From Salinibacter sp. 10B (lineage in GTDB: Bacteria > Bacteroidota > Rhodothermia > Rhodothermales > Salinibacteraceae): a stretch of DNA of 64,000 nucleotides. Below the pieces are notes generated by a model, which was not told the DNA's origin, did no database searches, and was given only the letters and a program-made list of their open reading frames with translations. Shown piece by piece: positions 63,653 through 64,000 of this stretch. How positions within the stretch are numbered: the first letter of the stretch is position 1; every line of letters starts with the position of its first letter. The translations under genes were made by a program, and so were the position numbers. The stretch covers positions 532,065 through 596,064 of the forward strand of contig NZ_MQWC01000004.1 of the NCBI RefSeq assembly GCF_002954405.1, read 5' to 3'.

Positions 63653-63692
63653 ACGATGCCCCGAGCCCCCGCGGTTCGGGGCATCGTTTTTT
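63653..63692 (+). terminator. Rho-independent terminator of tRNA-Ala
   Basis: Stem ACGATGCCCCGA with TCGGGGCATCGT around an 11-base loop, ending in a run of six T residues at about 63687-63692. Confidence 0.9.
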
Positions 63693-63827
63693 GTCTCCCT
63701 GCGATTCTCTTCCCCTCCTGCCGTCCCCCCAGAACAGCGTGCTCGGTCGGCATTCGCGTCCTCCCAGCCGAACACGAAGGGAGGTCCCCACAACGAGGAT
63801 CCGCTTCTCTTCCAGTATCGGGTCGGC

Positions 63828-64000
63828 TCACAGCGCATCGAGTAGCCAGTCCACCTGCCGCTGGCGCAGACGTCGGACCGCCTGCTGCGAATGCGGATCG
63901 GCGCTGAATTCCGCCCATCGTTCGCTCATGTGTGCGGCGTCGACGGCTGCCCACAGGGGATCGGGATGCGTGCAAGCATGAACCGTCAGCAGACGAGCAG
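63828..64000 (-). CDS. Unidentified protein, C-terminal part only
   Basis: The last 56 residues of a minus-strand gene that enters from the right edge and stops at 63828. The frame is continuously open and has protein-like composition (a helical, basic QQAVRRLRQRQVDWLLDAL at the end), unlike the competing frames here. It is too short to identify. The 135 bases between the tRNA-Ala terminator and this stop hold nothing recognised. Confidence 0.5.
   Translation of the reverse strand, partial: ARLLTVHACTHPDPLWAAVDAAHMSERWAEFSADPHSQQAVRRLRQRQVDWLLDAL

Overview
The window looks like chromosome of an extremely halophilic member of the Rhodothermota (Salinibacter or a close relative). The basis is a high-GC sequence, strongly acidic proteins rich in Asp and Glu, Bacteroidetes-style gene content (LptB/OstA/LptC, DUF3098, DUF4230, a topoisomerase I with YGPYVK repeats, a complete-looking menaquinone branch), weak Shine-Dalgarno signals, and tRNA genes that do not encode CCA. 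This is inferred from reading the proteins; no database search was possible.

Region 1 (1-10.86 kb) is accessory DNA. One minus-strand operon encodes a SNF2-type helicase resembling DrmD, an SF1 helicase fused to a DUF559 nuclease-like domain, a PD-(D/E)XK nuclease-like protein, and a large Eco57I-type adenine methylase resembling DrmMI that runs off the left edge. The order fits a class 1 DISARM anti-phage locus with two extra genes between drmD and drmMI; drmA and drmB would have to lie beyond the left edge. A displaced 3' part of a tRNA-Leu(CAG) gene at 10.80-10.86 kb looks like the right attachment scar of this island.

Region 2 (11-27.7 kb) is mostly housekeeping: an AP2-like DNA-binding protein, tRNA-Arg(CCG), a CPBP-family membrane protease, DUF2007, cdsA, the rpsF-rpsR-rplI ribosomal operon, prfA, a TonB-C lipoprotein, glmS, the lipopolysaccharide export genes lptC-ostA-lptB, then a partner-switching module (STAS antagonist, anti-sigma kinase, REC-PP2C phosphatase) and a GNAT acetyltransferase.

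Region 3 (27.8-41.2 kb) is a long minus-strand block: menF, menD, menA, menC and menE for menaquinone synthesis, followed upstream by envelope proteins (a membrane protein, DUF4230, a DMT permease, a YbbR protein) and small unknown proteins, with rsgA divergent at the end. The men block is interrupted by two gaps filled with diverged intergenic repeats, and one of these repeats recurs at 39.7 kb.

Region 4 (41.4-64 kb) holds topA, a baeRF-type release-factor-like protein beside a GT4-GH57 fusion for alpha-glucan metabolism, a Dps protein facing a TGACAG-rich control region, ppdK, a queuosine mannosyltransferase-like enzyme, comF, msrA, ndk, cell-wall genes (a NamZ-like lipoprotein, PBP4, an MreD-like protein), dapA-dapB for lysine and peptidoglycan precursors, tRNA-Ala(GGC), and the end of an unidentified gene. 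No transposase, integrase or CRISPR array was seen.
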